Below are positions 46,719-56,987 of a stretch of 64,000 nt of DNA, piece by piece (the stretch's first letter is position 1; each line of letters begins with the position of its first letter). The DNA is taken from assembly GCF_902498825.1 (NCBI RefSeq), contig NZ_LR701459.1:576527-640526 (forward strand), written 5' to 3'. Under the pieces are notes generated by a model. The model was not told the origin of the DNA. It did not search any database and saw only the letters and a list, made by a program, of their open reading frames with translations. Both the position numbers and the translations under genes were made by a program. This DNA is from Rhizobium sp. EC-SD404 (GTDB taxonomy: Bacteria > Pseudomonadota > Alphaproteobacteria > Rhizobiales > Rhizobiaceae).

Positions 46719-49700
46719 ATGAATTTTCAGGACAAGTCCCTCGACAATGGCGCGTTGACCGCAGGCTCGACTGAGCCTCGGGATCCACGACGGGCCAGCG
46801 GTGGCGCATCCAGCCGTGCAGCCGTCACCAAAGTCCTGAAGCGCATGAACAAGAACGATTCGATCCGCGCGAGCTACCTGTCCGACGACGATCTGAAGCA
46901 GCTTGGCGGGCGTCTTGCCACGGGCGAAGTGCACACGCTGCCGGAATTTCGTGCCTTCGACCTCGTGGCGCGCCAAAAGGAAAACGAAGCTGCCATCCTG
47001 AAGGCGTATCGCTCGACCCGCGAGGCGAACGAGAGCGGCGAGATGATCACGCCGGCGGCGGAGTGGCTGCTCGACAACCACTATCTGGTCGAACAGAACA
47101 TTCGCCAGGTGCGCCAGGATCTGCCGCTCAAATTCTATCGGCAGCTGCCGACGATCGATCTGCCGGGCGTCGGCGCGTTGCCGCGCGTTCTCAGCATCGC
47201 CTGGATGTACATCGCCCACACCCACAGTGCGCTCACGATGCCGAGCCTGACGGCAATGGTCGACGGGTACCAGTCGAAGAAGGTCCTGAAGATCGGCGAG
47301 GTCTGGGCGCTGCCGTCGATCGTGCGCTTCGTGCTGATCGAAAATCTCAGCCGCATTTCGGTGCGCGTCGAGCACGCGCGCAACATGCGCCGGCTCGCCA
47401 ACGAAGTGGCCGATCGGATTCAGAAGCTCGAGCCCGGGCAGAGCTGCCGCGACGTGCTTTCGGAGAACGCCAAGCACACCGAAGACAACGCGTTTGCGGC
47501 GCAAATGCTCTATCGCCTGCGCGATGGCTCTGCCGTCGCCGAAGAAGCGATTTCCTGGCTTGAGGCGCGGCTCGAAGAGCGCGGCATGGACGCCGAAGAG
47601 GTGCTGGTGCGCGAGCACAGCCGCCTTTCCTTCGGCAATGCCACGATGGGCGCGATTATCCGCTCGCTGCGCAAGATCGACGACACGGATTGGACGGTCT
47701 GGTTCGAGACGGTCAGCCGGGTCGACAACATTCTGAGGGAGCGGTCGACTTTCTCGCGCCTCGATTTCCAATCGCGCGACATCTACCGCGACGCCATCGA
47801 GCGCCTTGCCCGCCGGGCCGAGAAGGAAGAGGTCTTCGTTGCCGAGACGGCTCTGGCCATGGCCTCGGAGGCGTCCCTGCCGGACGACGAGCTCGATATC
47901 GGGCCCTTCGTGGTTGGCGATCGCCGCGCCGAACTGGAAACGGCCATCGGTTATTGGCCATCGATCCGTGACCGGATCTGGCATCAGGCCAAGCGTTTCG
48001 GCTGGCTGTCCATAGCGGTGCCGAATCTTGCCCTTGTTCCAATTTTCATGGGGCTCGCGTGGTGGCTGCTTTCGTCGCTCGACGTCCCGACAGGGCCTGC
48101 AATCCTGCTGATGGCGTTTTTCCTGTTGCCGGCAACCGAAGCGGCAACAGGTCTCTACAATACGCTGGTCTCGCTCACCGTTCGGCCGACGCGGCTCATC
48201 GGTTACGAGTTCAAGGACGGCATTCCGGAAGATCAGCGGACGCTGCTCGTGGTGCCCTCGCTTATTGGTTCGCGCGATGGTGTCGATGAACTGATCCGCA
48301 ATCTGGAAGTGCATTATCTCGCCAACACCGCGGGCGAAATCTATTTCGCAATTCTCTCCGACTGGACGGACAGCGACGTCGAGGAGGGCGCCAAAGATCT
48401 GGAGATTCTGGATTATGCCAACCAGCAGATCGCAGAACTCAGCGCGCGCTATGCGTTCGACGGTCGCACGCGCTTTTTCCTGTTGCACCGCCGTCGGCTC
48501 TACAATCCGGCCGAGGGCGCCTGGATGGGCTGGGAGCGCAAGCGCGGCAAGCTGCACGAGCTGAACCTGCTTCTGCGCGGCGACAAGGACACTACTTATC
48601 TGGAGCCCGAAGCGCCGCTTCCCTCCGATATTCGCTATGTGATGACCCTCGATTCCGACACGCGCCTCACGCGTGACGCCGTCACCAAGCTCGTCGGCAA
48701 GATGGCGCATCCGATGAATCGGCCGGTTTTCGACGCCGACACGGGACGCGTAACCAAGGGCTACGGCATTCTCCAGCCGCGCGTGACGCCCTCGCTGACG
48801 ACGGGGCACGAGGCTTCCGCGTTCCAGCGCATCTTCTCGGTCAACCGGGGTCTCGACCCCTACGTCTTCACCGTGTCGGACGTTTACCAGGACATCGGCG
48901 AAGAGGGCTCGTTCACTGGCAAGGGTCTCTACGACATCGATGCATTCGAAGCGGCGCTCAACGGGCGTATTCCGGAAAACGCAGTGCTTAGCCACGATTT
49001 GCTGGAAGGATCCTTCGCCCGCAGCGCGCTGGTGACGGATGTCGAGCTTGTCGAGGATTTTCCCGTTCGCTATCAGGTCGAGGCTTCGCGGCAGCATCGC
49101 TGGGCACGTGGCGACTGGCAGCTCTTGCCCTTCATCTGCAAGGCGACCAGCGGTGTAACGGCGCTCGGGCGCTGGAAGATGATCGACAATCTCCGCCGTT
49201 CGCTGACCCCCATCGTCTGGGTGCTCGGATCAGTGGCCGGCTGGACGATCCTACCGATCAATGACGCCCTCGTCTGGCAGATGGTCATGATCGTCAGCCT
49301 GTTCGTTGCTCCGACGCTCGGCCTTCTTTCCGGTGCGATCCCGCGGCGAACCGACATCATCCCGCGTGCGCACGTTCAGTCCGTGGTCGAGGAATTCGCA
49401 TCCGCCACGGCGCAGGTCGTGCTGCGCGTCATCTTCATGGCCCACACCGCCTGGATCATGGCCGACGCGCTGGCGAGAAGCCTCTACCGATTGTTCGTCA
49501 GCCACGAGAAGATGCTGGAATGGCGGACGGCTGCGCAGGCGCATTCCGGTGCTTCCGGTGATATCGCCTCCTATTACCGATCGATGTGGCAAGCGGTCGC
49601 CATCGGCCTTCTAGCGCTTCTGATACCGTTCCTGTCCATCGGCAATGGCGGCGAGCTGGTCGCCGTGCCTTTCGCGCTGTTGTGGGTTCTGTCGCCTGCG

Positions 49701-52700
49701 ATCGCCTGGTTCGTGAGCCAGTCGGCCGAGACGGAAGATCGTCTCGTCGTCAGCGACAGCGACAGGGATGAGTTGCGGCGTGTTGCGCGTCGCACTTGGA
49801 GCTACTTCGAGACCTTCGTCAACGAAGAGCACAACCACATTCCTCCGGACAATTTCCAGGAAACGCCGGCACCTGTCGTCGCGGGCCGCACATCGCCGAC
49901 GAATATCGGCATCTATCTGCTTTCCATCGTCTCGGCCCGGGATTTCGGCTGGATCAGCCTTGAGGAATCCGTGCGGCGCCTGGAGCAATGCGTGCGCACG
50001 CTGGACCGTATGGAGAAGCATCGCGGCCATCTCCTGAACTGGTACGATACCCGTACATTGCAGCCGCTCCTGCCGCGATACGTTTCCGCAGTCGACAGTG
50101 GGAACCTGGCGGGTCATCTGATCGCCGTGTCGTCGGCCTGCCGCGACTGGGCCGATGCGCCTGCGGCTTTCCTGCAGGGCTCGCTGGACGGCATCGACGA
50201 TGTCGCAGGCATTCTGGAAGAAACCTTCGCGCAGGTTGCCGACGACCGGCGTACGGTTCGGCCGCTGCGCAAGCGGATATCGGAGCGCATCGAAGGCTTC
50301 CGTCGTGCACTCGCGCGTTTGAAGCATGAGCCGGAATTTGCTTCGATCCGCACCATCAACCTGTCGGTGCTGGCCCGAGAGATCGAAAAGCTCGCGGACG
50401 ATCTGCATAATGAGATCGGCTCGACGGAGACGCAGGATCTCATCTCCTGGTCGCGCAGCCTGATCGCAGCCTGCGAGGCGCATGTCGCCGATGCGGTGTT
50501 CGAGCCGCAGCAGATCAGCGCGCTGCGCACACGGCTAGAGGCATTGCGGGATCGCACGCGCGATATCGCGTTTTCGATGGACTTCCGCTTCCTGCTTCGG
50601 GCCGACCGTCGGCTGCTTTCGATCGGCTATCGGGTCGTCGAGAACGAACTCGACGAAAGCTGCTACGATCTTCTGGCATCCGAAGCGCGGCTCACGAGCC
50701 TGTTCGGCATCGCCAAGGGCGATCTGCCCACCGAGCACTGGTTCCGTCTCGGCCGCCCAATCGTGCCGGTTGGCTCCCACGGCGCGTTGATGTCGTGGTC
50801 GGGATCGATGTTCGAATATCTGATGCCGCCGCTCGTCATGCAGGAGCGCCAGGGCGGCATCCTCAACCAGACGAACAATCTGATCGTGAAGCGACAGATG
50901 GAATATGGCGCAAGCCTCGGCGTGCCATGGGGCATTTCAGAAGCGGCCTTCAATGCCCGCGACCCGGAGATGACCTATCAGTACACCAATTTCGGCGTGC
51001 CCTCGCTCGGTCTCAAGCGCGGGCTTGGCGAGAATGCCGTGGTCGCCCCCTATGCGACGATCCTTGCCAGCCAGTACCGACCGCGCGACGCGGTCGCCAA
51101 CCTCAAGCGCCTGCGCAATCTCGGCGCGATGGGGCGATACGGCTACTACGACGCGGTCGACTTCACGCCGAGCCGCGTGCCTGAAAAGCAGAAATATGCG
51201 GTGGTCAAAAACTACATGGCCCACCATCACGGCATGTCGATCACCGCGATCGCCAATGTCGTCTTCTCCGGCCGCCTCAGGGACCTGTTCCACAGTGATC
51301 CGGTGATCGAAGCGGCGGAGCTGCTGCTTCAGGAAAAGGCGCCGCGCGACGTGCCGGTGATCACCGTCAAGCACGAAGAGAAGCTGGCGGACAAGGGCAC
51401 GACCGACTTGCGACGCCCGGCGTTGCGGATCGTCGAGAATCCGAAGGTCGCAGACCGGACCGTGGTCCTGCTCTCGAACGGCCACTTCTCGACGATGCTG
51501 ACGGCAACCGGCTCGGGCTATCAGCGCTGGAACGGCCTCGCCGTCTCGCGCTGGCGGCCGGATCCGACGGAAGATCGCTGGGGTTCTTACATCTTCGTGC
51601 GCGACACGCGGTCAGGTGACTGGTGGTCCGCAACGGTCGAGCCGAAACAGGCTCCGGGTGAGAAGGCGACGGCAATCTTCGCCGACGACAAGGCCGAATT
51701 CTACAAGACGGTCGGCGATATCCGCACCGAGCTCGAATGCATCGTCGGTGTTGAAAGCGACGCGGAGGGCAGGCGCCTTACGATCTTCAATACGTCCAAA
51801 GAGGATCGCTTCATCGAGGTCACGTCTTTCGCCGAACTGGTGATCGGGGCCGACGATGCCGACATGGCGCATCCGGCTTTCTCGAAGATGTTCGTGAAGA
51901 CCGAGATCGCCCGTCAGGGCGATGCGATCTTTGCCGAGCGCAAGAAGCGGTCGCCCGGCGATCCGGACATGCAGGTCGCCCACTTGATCGTCGACAGCTC
52001 CAACACGAGCCGTGAGACCCAGGTGGAAACGGACCGTCGCGCCTTTATCGGCCGGGGCCGAACCCTTGGCGAGGCGCAAGCCTTCGACGGGCGCGATGCG
52101 TTGTCGGGCAGTCAGGGCTTCACGCTCGATCCGTGCCTGTCGCTGCGGCGTACCGTCCGCGTTCCGGCCGGCAAGAAGACGCGGGTGATCTTCTGGACGA
52201 TCGCTGCACCGAGCCGCGCGGAACTGGAAGAAGCCGTTGCCCGCTATCGCCACGTGGAAAGCTTCAACCACGAGCTGATGCAGGCATGGACCCGGTCGCA
52301 GGTGCAGACGCGCCATGTGGGCGTCAGTTCGCAGGAAGCTGCCGATTTCCAGCGGCTGGCGCGATACCTGGTCTACCCGGATCTGGAGCTGCGCAGCGGG
52401 ACGGAATCCTTCACGTCCGGCCTCACGCGACAGTCGGCTCTGTGGCCGCTCAGCATCTCGGGCGACTATCCGATCTGCGCGCTTCGGATCAACGACGACA
52501 CCGACCTCGAAATCGTGCGCAAGGCGCTGCTCGGACAGGAATATCTGCGCGCACGCGGCCTTGTCGCCGATCTCGTGGTGATCAACGAGAAGGCGAGTTC
52601 CTACGCGCAGGATCTGCAGAACGCGATTGAGTCCATGTGCGAAAACGCGCGGTTGCGCGGCACGGCCGACGGCCCTCGCCAGCACATCTTTGCCGTGCGG

Positions 52701-55322
52701 CGCGACCTGATGGACCAGGCGACCTACGAGCAGTTGCTCGCGGCGTCGCGGATCGTGCTCCATGCCCGCAACGGCAAATTGTCGACGCAGATCGACCGTG
52801 CCGCGGCGGCTGCCCGCGCCTCCGCGGAAGCGGAACGCAAGCTCAAGGGCCGTGCCACGCAGGCCGATGATGACCGCCAGATGCTCGCTACCCCATCGGT
52901 GACTTCGCCGGTGGTGCCGGGCCGCGCCGTCAAGGCGCAGCTTGGTACCGCAACGGTCGATGGCAGCGATCTCGAGTTCTTCAACGGCTATGGGGGATTT
53001 GCCGAAAATGGCGCGGATTACGTGATGCGCTTGCGTGCCGGCGAAGCGACGCCCCAGCCCTGGATCAACGTGTTGTCCAACGGCACCTTCGGCGGGCACA
53101 TCGCTGCAGAAGGTTCGGCGTTCACGTGGAGCCTCAATTCGCGCGATTACCAGCTAACGCCGTGGACCAACGATCCGGTCGAAAACCGCCCGGGCGAAGC
53201 CTTCTACGTGGCCGATCGTCAGTCCGGCCGCGTGATGACGCCGTTTGCAGCGTTCGCCGAAGATGGACCCGAAATCTACGAGGTCCGGCACGGGCAGGGC
53301 TTCAGCAAATTTACGACTGATCGCGGCGGTGTTGCGCTCGAGCTCACGCAGATCGTCGATCCGGAAAACCCGGTGAAGCTTTCTCGGCTCACCATTCGCA
53401 ACGATGGCGAGATCAGCCGGCATCTCAGGGTGTACGGCTACGTGGAATGGGTGCTTGGCGGCAATCGCGGCCGCACAGCCCCGTTCGTAATGTCGGAGCG
53501 GCCAGCACAGAACCTGCTGACGGCGACCAACCCCTACAGCATCGACTATGCCGGGCGAACCGCGTTCCTGGCGCTTGACGGCGCCGACAGCTTCACCACC
53601 AGCCGGCGTTCGTTCATTGGCACCGGAGGATCTGTGTATCGACCGGATGCGGTCTATGGACTCTATCCCCTCGACGGCATGATGGAGCCAGACGGCGACC
53701 CGTGCGCCGCGCTCGCCAAAGACATCGATTTGGCACCAGGCGAAAGCCGGACGGTGATCTTTGCGCTCGGCGATACGGACAGCGCGGAAGAGGCCGAGCG
53801 AATCGCCGCACTCGCTTCGCCTGCGCATTTCGACCAGGCGCTCAATGCCATCAATGCCGAATGGGATGGCTTCCTTTCGACGCTCACCATCGACACACCC
53901 GACAGGGCGATGGATTTCATGGTCAATCGCTGGCTGCCATACCAGTCGCTGGCGTGCCGCATCCGGGCGCGTTCCGCGTTCTATCAGGCGAGTGGCGCCT
54001 ATGGTTTCCGCGACCAGTTGCAGGATACGCTGTCGCTGATGCTGCATGATCCATCGCTGGCGCGTGCGCAGATCCTGAATGCGGCCGGGCGGCAGTTCCG
54101 CGAAGGCGACGTTCAGCATTGGTGGTTGCCCGCGACGGGAGCCGGCGTTCGCACGATGATCTCGGACGATGTCGTCTGGCTCGGCTACGGAACGGCGGAA
54201 TATCTCCAGGTGACCGGAGACCTTGCGATCCTCGAGGAGCCTCTGCCGTTCCTTGAAGGACCGGCGCTTTCGGAAGGACAGCACGACAACTTCTTCCAGC
54301 CGCAATATTCCGAAGAGACGGCAACGCTCTACGAACATTGCGCGAGGGCTCTCGATCTCGCCGTCATGCGGACGGGTCCGAACGGTCTGCCGTTGATCCT
54401 CGGTGGCGACTGGAACGACGGCATGAACCGGGTCGGCGAAGGCGGGCGTGGCGAAAGCGTGTGGCTCGGCTGGTTCCTGATCCATGTCCTCGATCGTTTC
54501 GAGGCGATCGCACTGGAGCGCGGTGAAACGGAACGCGCGGGCGCATGGCGTGCCCACGTGGAGAAACTAACCGTGGCTCTGGCCGGGCCCGGCTGGGATG
54601 GTGACTACTATCGCCGCGGCTATTTCGACGACGGATCGCCGCTCGGTTCCCACATCAACGACGAATGCCGGATCGATTCCATCGCCCAGTCCTGGAGCGT
54701 TCTCTCGGGTCTCGGCGATCCGGCGCGGTCCGAGCAGGCGATGAACGCCGTCATCGATCATCTCGTCGACGACAATGCGCAGATCATCCGGCTGTTCACG
54801 CCGCCTTTCGAAAACTCCGACAAGGAGCCCGGCTACATCAAAGGCTATCCGCCGGGCGTCCGTGAAAACGGCGGGCAGTACACCCATGCCGCAACGTGGG
54901 TGGTCTACGCTCTGGCAGCTTTGGGCCGTGGCGACGAAGCGCATCGTGCCTTTGCGATGCTCAATCCCGTGAACCACGCGCTCGATCGGTCGGCTGCCGA
55001 CCGCTACCGCGTCGAGCCCTATGTCGTTGCCGCCGACATCTATTCCGGCGGTCCACGCGACGGACGCGGCGGTTGGACCTGGTACACGGGTTCCGGCGGC
55101 TGGCTCTATCGCGCGGCGGTGGAAGCCATTCTCGGCATTCGACGGCAGGGCGATCGCCTGATCGTCAATCCGAGCCTACCGAGCAGCTGGCCTGGCTTTT
55201 CCGCGCAATTGCGTCTGGATGACAAGAGCTATCGCATCGAGGTCAAACGCGAAGCGTCCGAGTTGCGCATCACCGTCAATGACGTTCTGGTGGAGAATGT
55301 GAAGACCGGGATCGCACTATAG
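46719..55322 (+). CDS. ndvB: Cyclic beta-1,2-glucan synthase
   Basis: A 2867-residue inner-membrane enzyme, the size of Brucella Cgs and rhizobial NdvB/ChvB. Membrane helices lie near residues 428-483, 824-873 and 959-1000. The GT84 domain between them has VMTLDSDTRL (about 640) and the QHRWARGDW motif (about 791). The C-terminal third is a GH94-like phosphorylase domain with GGDWNDGMNRVG (about 2562) that sets chain length. It primes, elongates and cyclises beta-1,2-glucan for the periplasm, an osmoadaptation and host-interaction factor. GTG 46644 in frame would add 25 residues; ATG 46719 is chosen for length. It is followed by a hairpin and opgC. Confidence 0.94.
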   Translation: MNFQDKSLDNGALTAGSTEPRDPRRASGGASSRAAVTKVLKRMNKNDSIRASYLSDDDLKQLGGRLATGEVHTLPEFRAFDLVARQKENEAAILKAYRSTREANESGEMITPAAEWLLDNHYLVEQNIRQVRQDLPLKFYRQLPTIDLPGVGALPRVLSIAWMYIAHTHSALTMPSLTAMVDGYQSKKVLKIGEVWALPSIVRFVLIENLSRISVRVEHARNMRRLANEVADRIQKLEPGQSCRDVLSENAKHTEDNAFAAQMLYRLRDGSAVAEEAISWLEARLEERGMDAEEVLVREHSRLSFGNATMGAIIRSLRKIDDTDWTVWFETVSRVDNILRERSTFSRLDFQSRDIYRDAIERLARRAEKEEVFVAETALAMASEASLPDDELDIGPFVVGDRRAELETAIGYWPSIRDRIWHQAKRFGWLSIAVPNLALVPIFMGLAWWLLSSLDVPTGPAILLMAFFLLPATEAATGLYNTLVSLTVRPTRLIGYEFKDGIPEDQRTLLVVPSLIGSRDGVDELIRNLEVHYLANTAGEIYFAILSDWTDSDVEEGAKDLEILDYANQQIAELSARYAFDGRTRFFLLHRRRLYNPAEGAWMGWERKRGKLHELNLLLRGDKDTTYLEPEAPLPSDIRYVMTLDSDTRLTRDAVTKLVGKMAHPMNRPVFDADTGRVTKGYGILQPRVTPSLTTGHEASAFQRIFSVNRGLDPYVFTVSDVYQDIGEEGSFTGKGLYDIDAFEAALNGRIPENAVLSHDLLEGSFARSALVTDVELVEDFPVRYQVEASRQHRWARGDWQLLPFICKATSGVTALGRWKMIDNLRRSLTPIVWVLGSVAGWTILPINDALVWQMVMIVSLFVAPTLGLLSGAIPRRTDIIPRAHVQSVVEEFASATAQVVLRVIFMAHTAWIMADALARSLYRLFVSHEKMLEWRTAAQAHSGASGDIASYYRSMWQAVAIGLLALLIPFLSIGNGGELVAVPFALLWVLSPAIAWFVSQSAETEDRLVVSDSDRDELRRVARRTWSYFETFVNEEHNHIPPDNFQETPAPVVAGRTSPTNIGIYLLSIVSARDFGWISLEESVRRLEQCVRTLDRMEKHRGHLLNWYDTRTLQPLLPRYVSAVDSGNLAGHLIAVSSACRDWADAPAAFLQGSLDGIDDVAGILEETFAQVADDRRTVRPLRKRISERIEGFRRALARLKHEPEFASIRTINLSVLAREIEKLADDLHNEIGSTETQDLISWSRSLIAACEAHVADAVFEPQQISALRTRLEALRDRTRDIAFSMDFRFLLRADRRLLSIGYRVVENELDESCYDLLASEARLTSLFGIAKGDLPTEHWFRLGRPIVPVGSHGALMSWSGSMFEYLMPPLVMQERQGGILNQTNNLIVKRQMEYGASLGVPWGISEAAFNARDPEMTYQYTNFGVPSLGLKRGLGENAVVAPYATILASQYRPRDAVANLKRLRNLGAMGRYGYYDAVDFTPSRVPEKQKYAVVKNYMAHHHGMSITAIANVVFSGRLRDLFHSDPVIEAAELLLQEKAPRDVPVITVKHEEKLADKGTTDLRRPALRIVENPKVADRTVVLLSNGHFSTMLTATGSGYQRWNGLAVSRWRPDPTEDRWGSYIFVRDTRSGDWWSATVEPKQAPGEKATAIFADDKAEFYKTVGDIRTELECIVGVESDAEGRRLTIFNTSKEDRFIEVTSFAELVIGADDADMAHPAFSKMFVKTEIARQGDAIFAERKKRSPGDPDMQVAHLIVDSSNTSRETQVETDRRAFIGRGRTLGEAQAFDGRDALSGSQGFTLDPCLSLRRTVRVPAGKKTRVIFWTIAAPSRAELEEAVARYRHVESFNHELMQAWTRSQVQTRHVGVSSQEAADFQRLARYLVYPDLELRSGTESFTSGLTRQSALWPLSISGDYPICALRINDDTDLEIVRKALLGQEYLRARGLVADLVVINEKASSYAQDLQNAIESMCENARLRGTADGPRQHIFAVRRDLMDQATYEQLLAASRIVLHARNGKLSTQIDRAAAAARASAEAERKLKGRATQADDDRQMLATPSVTSPVVPGRAVKAQLGTATVDGSDLEFFNGYGGFAENGADYVMRLRAGEATPQPWINVLSNGTFGGHIAAEGSAFTWSLNSRDYQLTPWTNDPVENRPGEAFYVADRQSGRVMTPFAAFAEDGPEIYEVRHGQGFSKFTTDRGGVALELTQIVDPENPVKLSRLTIRNDGEISRHLRVYGYVEWVLGGNRGRTAPFVMSERPAQNLLTATNPYSIDYAGRTAFLALDGADSFTTSRRSFIGTGGSVYRPDAVYGLYPLDGMMEPDGDPCAALAKDIDLAPGESRTVIFALGDTDSAEEAERIAALASPAHFDQALNAINAEWDGFLSTLTIDTPDRAMDFMVNRWLPYQSLACRIRARSAFYQASGAYGFRDQLQDTLSLMLHDPSLARAQILNAAGRQFREGDVQHWWLPATGAGVRTMISDDVVWLGYGTAEYLQVTGDLAILEEPLPFLEGPALSEGQHDNFFQPQYSEETATLYEHCARALDLAVMRTGPNGLPLILGGDWNDGMNRVGEGGRGESVWLGWFLIHVLDRFEAIALERGETERAGAWRAHVEKLTVALAGPGWDGDYYRRGYFDDGSPLGSHINDECRIDSIAQSWSVLSGLGDPARSEQAMNAVIDHLVDDNAQIIRLFTPPFENSDKEPGYIKGYPPGVRENGGQYTHAATWVVYALAALGRGDEAHRAFAMLNPVNHALDRSAADRYRVEPYVVAADIYSGGPRDGRGGWTWYTGSGGWLYRAAVEAILGIRRQGDRLIVNPSLPSSWPGFSAQLRLDDKSYRIEVKREASELRITVNDVLVENVKTGIAL

Positions 55323-55330
55323 CTTGCAAC

Positions 55331-55352
55331 CAAACGCCGCTCGTGGCGTTTG
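55331..55352. terminator. Hairpin after ndvB, weak terminator candidate
   Basis: A perfect eight-base stem CAAACGCC / GGCGTTTG with a six-base loop, nine bases after the ndvB stop. No T run follows, so some read-through into opgC is likely. Confidence 0.5.
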
Positions 55353-55531
55353 AATTCGTCCGGCCGATCAAGAAGAAAAACAAGATCGCCAATCGGCCGG
55401 TACAGGTTTCAAGGGACATTCTCAGCCGATAAGGCGCGAGCGAGTGGGTGCGCGCGTGTCTTGAACGGTGTCCACCTTGCGATAGCCAGAGAGCTTCGCG
55501 GGTGGCGAAGCTTGGACAGGCTTGAAGACCA

Positions 55532-56773
55532 ATGGCTTTCTTTGCAAACCCGAACGCGCAGTCGTTTCCCCTGGCTGCGCCGCCAACCGACAGCCGCGAC
55601 AGCCGGCTCGATGTGTTGCGCGCGTTGGCGTTGATCACGATCTTCATCAACCACGTGCCCGGCAATCCGTACGAGATTTTCACGAGCCGCAATTTCGGCT
55701 TTTCGGATGCAACGGAAGCATTCGTTCTGATTTCCGGCATCGCGGTTGGGCTGGCCTATGGGTCCAAGTTCCAGGCGGGGCAGCGGGTTGCCAGCGCCAT
55801 TCGCGCATGGCGGCGGGCGTTCACGCTCTACGTCGCGCACATCATGGCAACGATGGTGACGATCGCTATCTTCTCCGCCGGGGCGATCTATTTTTCCGCA
55901 CCGGATCTCTTGGAGCGCATCAATCTCAAGGCGGTCTTCGAAGACACGCCCATGGCGCTGTACGGCATCGTCACGCTTGGCCACCAACTCGGTTACAACA
56001 ACATCCTGACCATGTACGCCGCCGTGCTCGTCATGGTGCCGGTCCTGCTGCTCATCGGCACGCGCAGCCTGCGGCTGATGCTTGCCGTTTCCGCAACGCT
56101 CTGGCTGCTGGCCGGGCTCTACCGTATCGGGCCGCCTCATTTTCCCAATGGCGGCACCTGGTTCCTGAACCCGCTCTCCTGGCAGTTCCTTTTCGCGATC
56201 GGGATGGCCGGCGTGATGCATGTGAAGCGCGGCGGGCGCATCGCCATCCATCCGGGTCTGGTCGGTGCCTCGATCGTCTATCTTCTGGTCAGCCTCGCAT
56301 GGGTGAAGCTACCTCTGTGGGGCCTGGAAAAGGCCTTGCCGTTGCCGTTCGTCCTTGGCGACTTCAACAAGACATTCCTCACGCTGCCACGGCTCCTGCA
56401 TGTGCTGGCGTTGGCATATGTGTTCCTCGCCTTTCCGATCTTTTCCAGGATCACCCGTCTCGGCCACGCCAACCCCTTGGCCGTCATGGGTCGTCATGGC
56501 CTGCCGGTCTTCGTGGGCGGGACGATCCTCTCCATGGCGGGGCAGGTCGTCAGCCAGGTGACGGAAACCGGCTTTCTGCTCGACACGGCCATCCTCAGCG
56601 CCGGTATCGCGCTCCAGTTCCTGCTTGCCTATTACCTCGAATGGGAAGCGCAGCTGCTGAAAGGCCAGAAAGCGCGTGTCAGGCCCGTCCAGGGAACGAG
56701 CGTGCCGCCGGTTGCTCCTGCCCGAGGTCTTGCGCCGACAAATGCGCCGGCCGAGCAGCAGATCCCCGCATAG
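55532..56773 (+). CDS. opgC: OpgC-type membrane protein, succinylation of periplasmic glucans
   Basis: A 413-residue protein with about ten membrane helices. The family start RLDVLRALALITIFINHVPG (about 25-44) and FSDATEAFVLISGIAVGLAYG (about 57-77) are typical OpgC sequence. OpgC adds succinyl groups to osmoregulated periplasmic glucans; in Brucella and rhizobia the acceptor is cyclic beta-1,2-glucan, made here by the gene directly upstream. The gap of 209 bases has no other gene. It ends with a plus-strand terminator near 56950. Confidence 0.9.
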   Translation: MAFFANPNAQSFPLAAPPTDSRDSRLDVLRALALITIFINHVPGNPYEIFTSRNFGFSDATEAFVLISGIAVGLAYGSKFQAGQRVASAIRAWRRAFTLYVAHIMATMVTIAIFSAGAIYFSAPDLLERINLKAVFEDTPMALYGIVTLGHQLGYNNILTMYAAVLVMVPVLLLIGTRSLRLMLAVSATLWLLAGLYRIGPPHFPNGGTWFLNPLSWQFLFAIGMAGVMHVKRGGRIAIHPGLVGASIVYLLVSLAWVKLPLWGLEKALPLPFVLGDFNKTFLTLPRLLHVLALAYVFLAFPIFSRITRLGHANPLAVMGRHGLPVFVGGTILSMAGQVVSQVTETGFLLDTAILSAGIALQFLLAYYLEWEAQLLKGQKARVRPVQGTSVPPVAPARGLAPTNAPAEQQIPA

Positions 56774-56840
56774 AAGAAAGTTGCCGAGGAGACATTCTTG
56801 CCAGGGGTAAGAGCTTCCGACAAGGCAGCTTCCCTCACGC

Positions 56841-56868
56841 AAAACGGCCCCGGTTTGAGCCGGGGCCG
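56841..56868 (-). terminator. Terminator of the puf operon (minus strand)
   Basis: A nine-base stem CGGCCCCGG / CCGGGGCCG with a six-base loop; read on the minus strand it is followed by TTTT. It lies 120 bases after the pufC stop, beyond the opgC terminator, and has no T run in the plus direction. Confidence 0.75.
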
Positions 56869-56949
56869 CTTCGAATGGCGTCGGGAGGGATCTGGGTTCG
56901 GGAGGAAAACCGTCTCGCTTCCGAAGCCGCCAATTTGCGCATTTGGTTG

Positions 56950-56980
56950 CGGACGACGGGGCTCCCCGTCGTCCGTTTTT
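56950..56980 (+). terminator. Terminator of opgC (plus strand)
   Basis: A perfect 12-base inverted repeat (CGGACGACGGGG / CCCCGTCGTCCG) with a two-base centre, followed by TTTTT on the plus strand. It lies just past the pufC stop. Confidence 0.85.
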
Positions 56981-56987
56981 GGTTCGC

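Noticed and set aside
46602..49097. Long minus-strand open frame (831 codons) opposite ndvB
   Set aside because: It is the antisense shadow of a strongly supported gene in GC-rich DNA. Its translation has no recognisable domain and is rich in Arg, His and Gln as shadows are.
51612..54557. Two further minus-strand open frames opposite ndvB
   Set aside because: Same reasoning: no domain, no ribosome-binding context, fully inside the coding sequence of ndvB.
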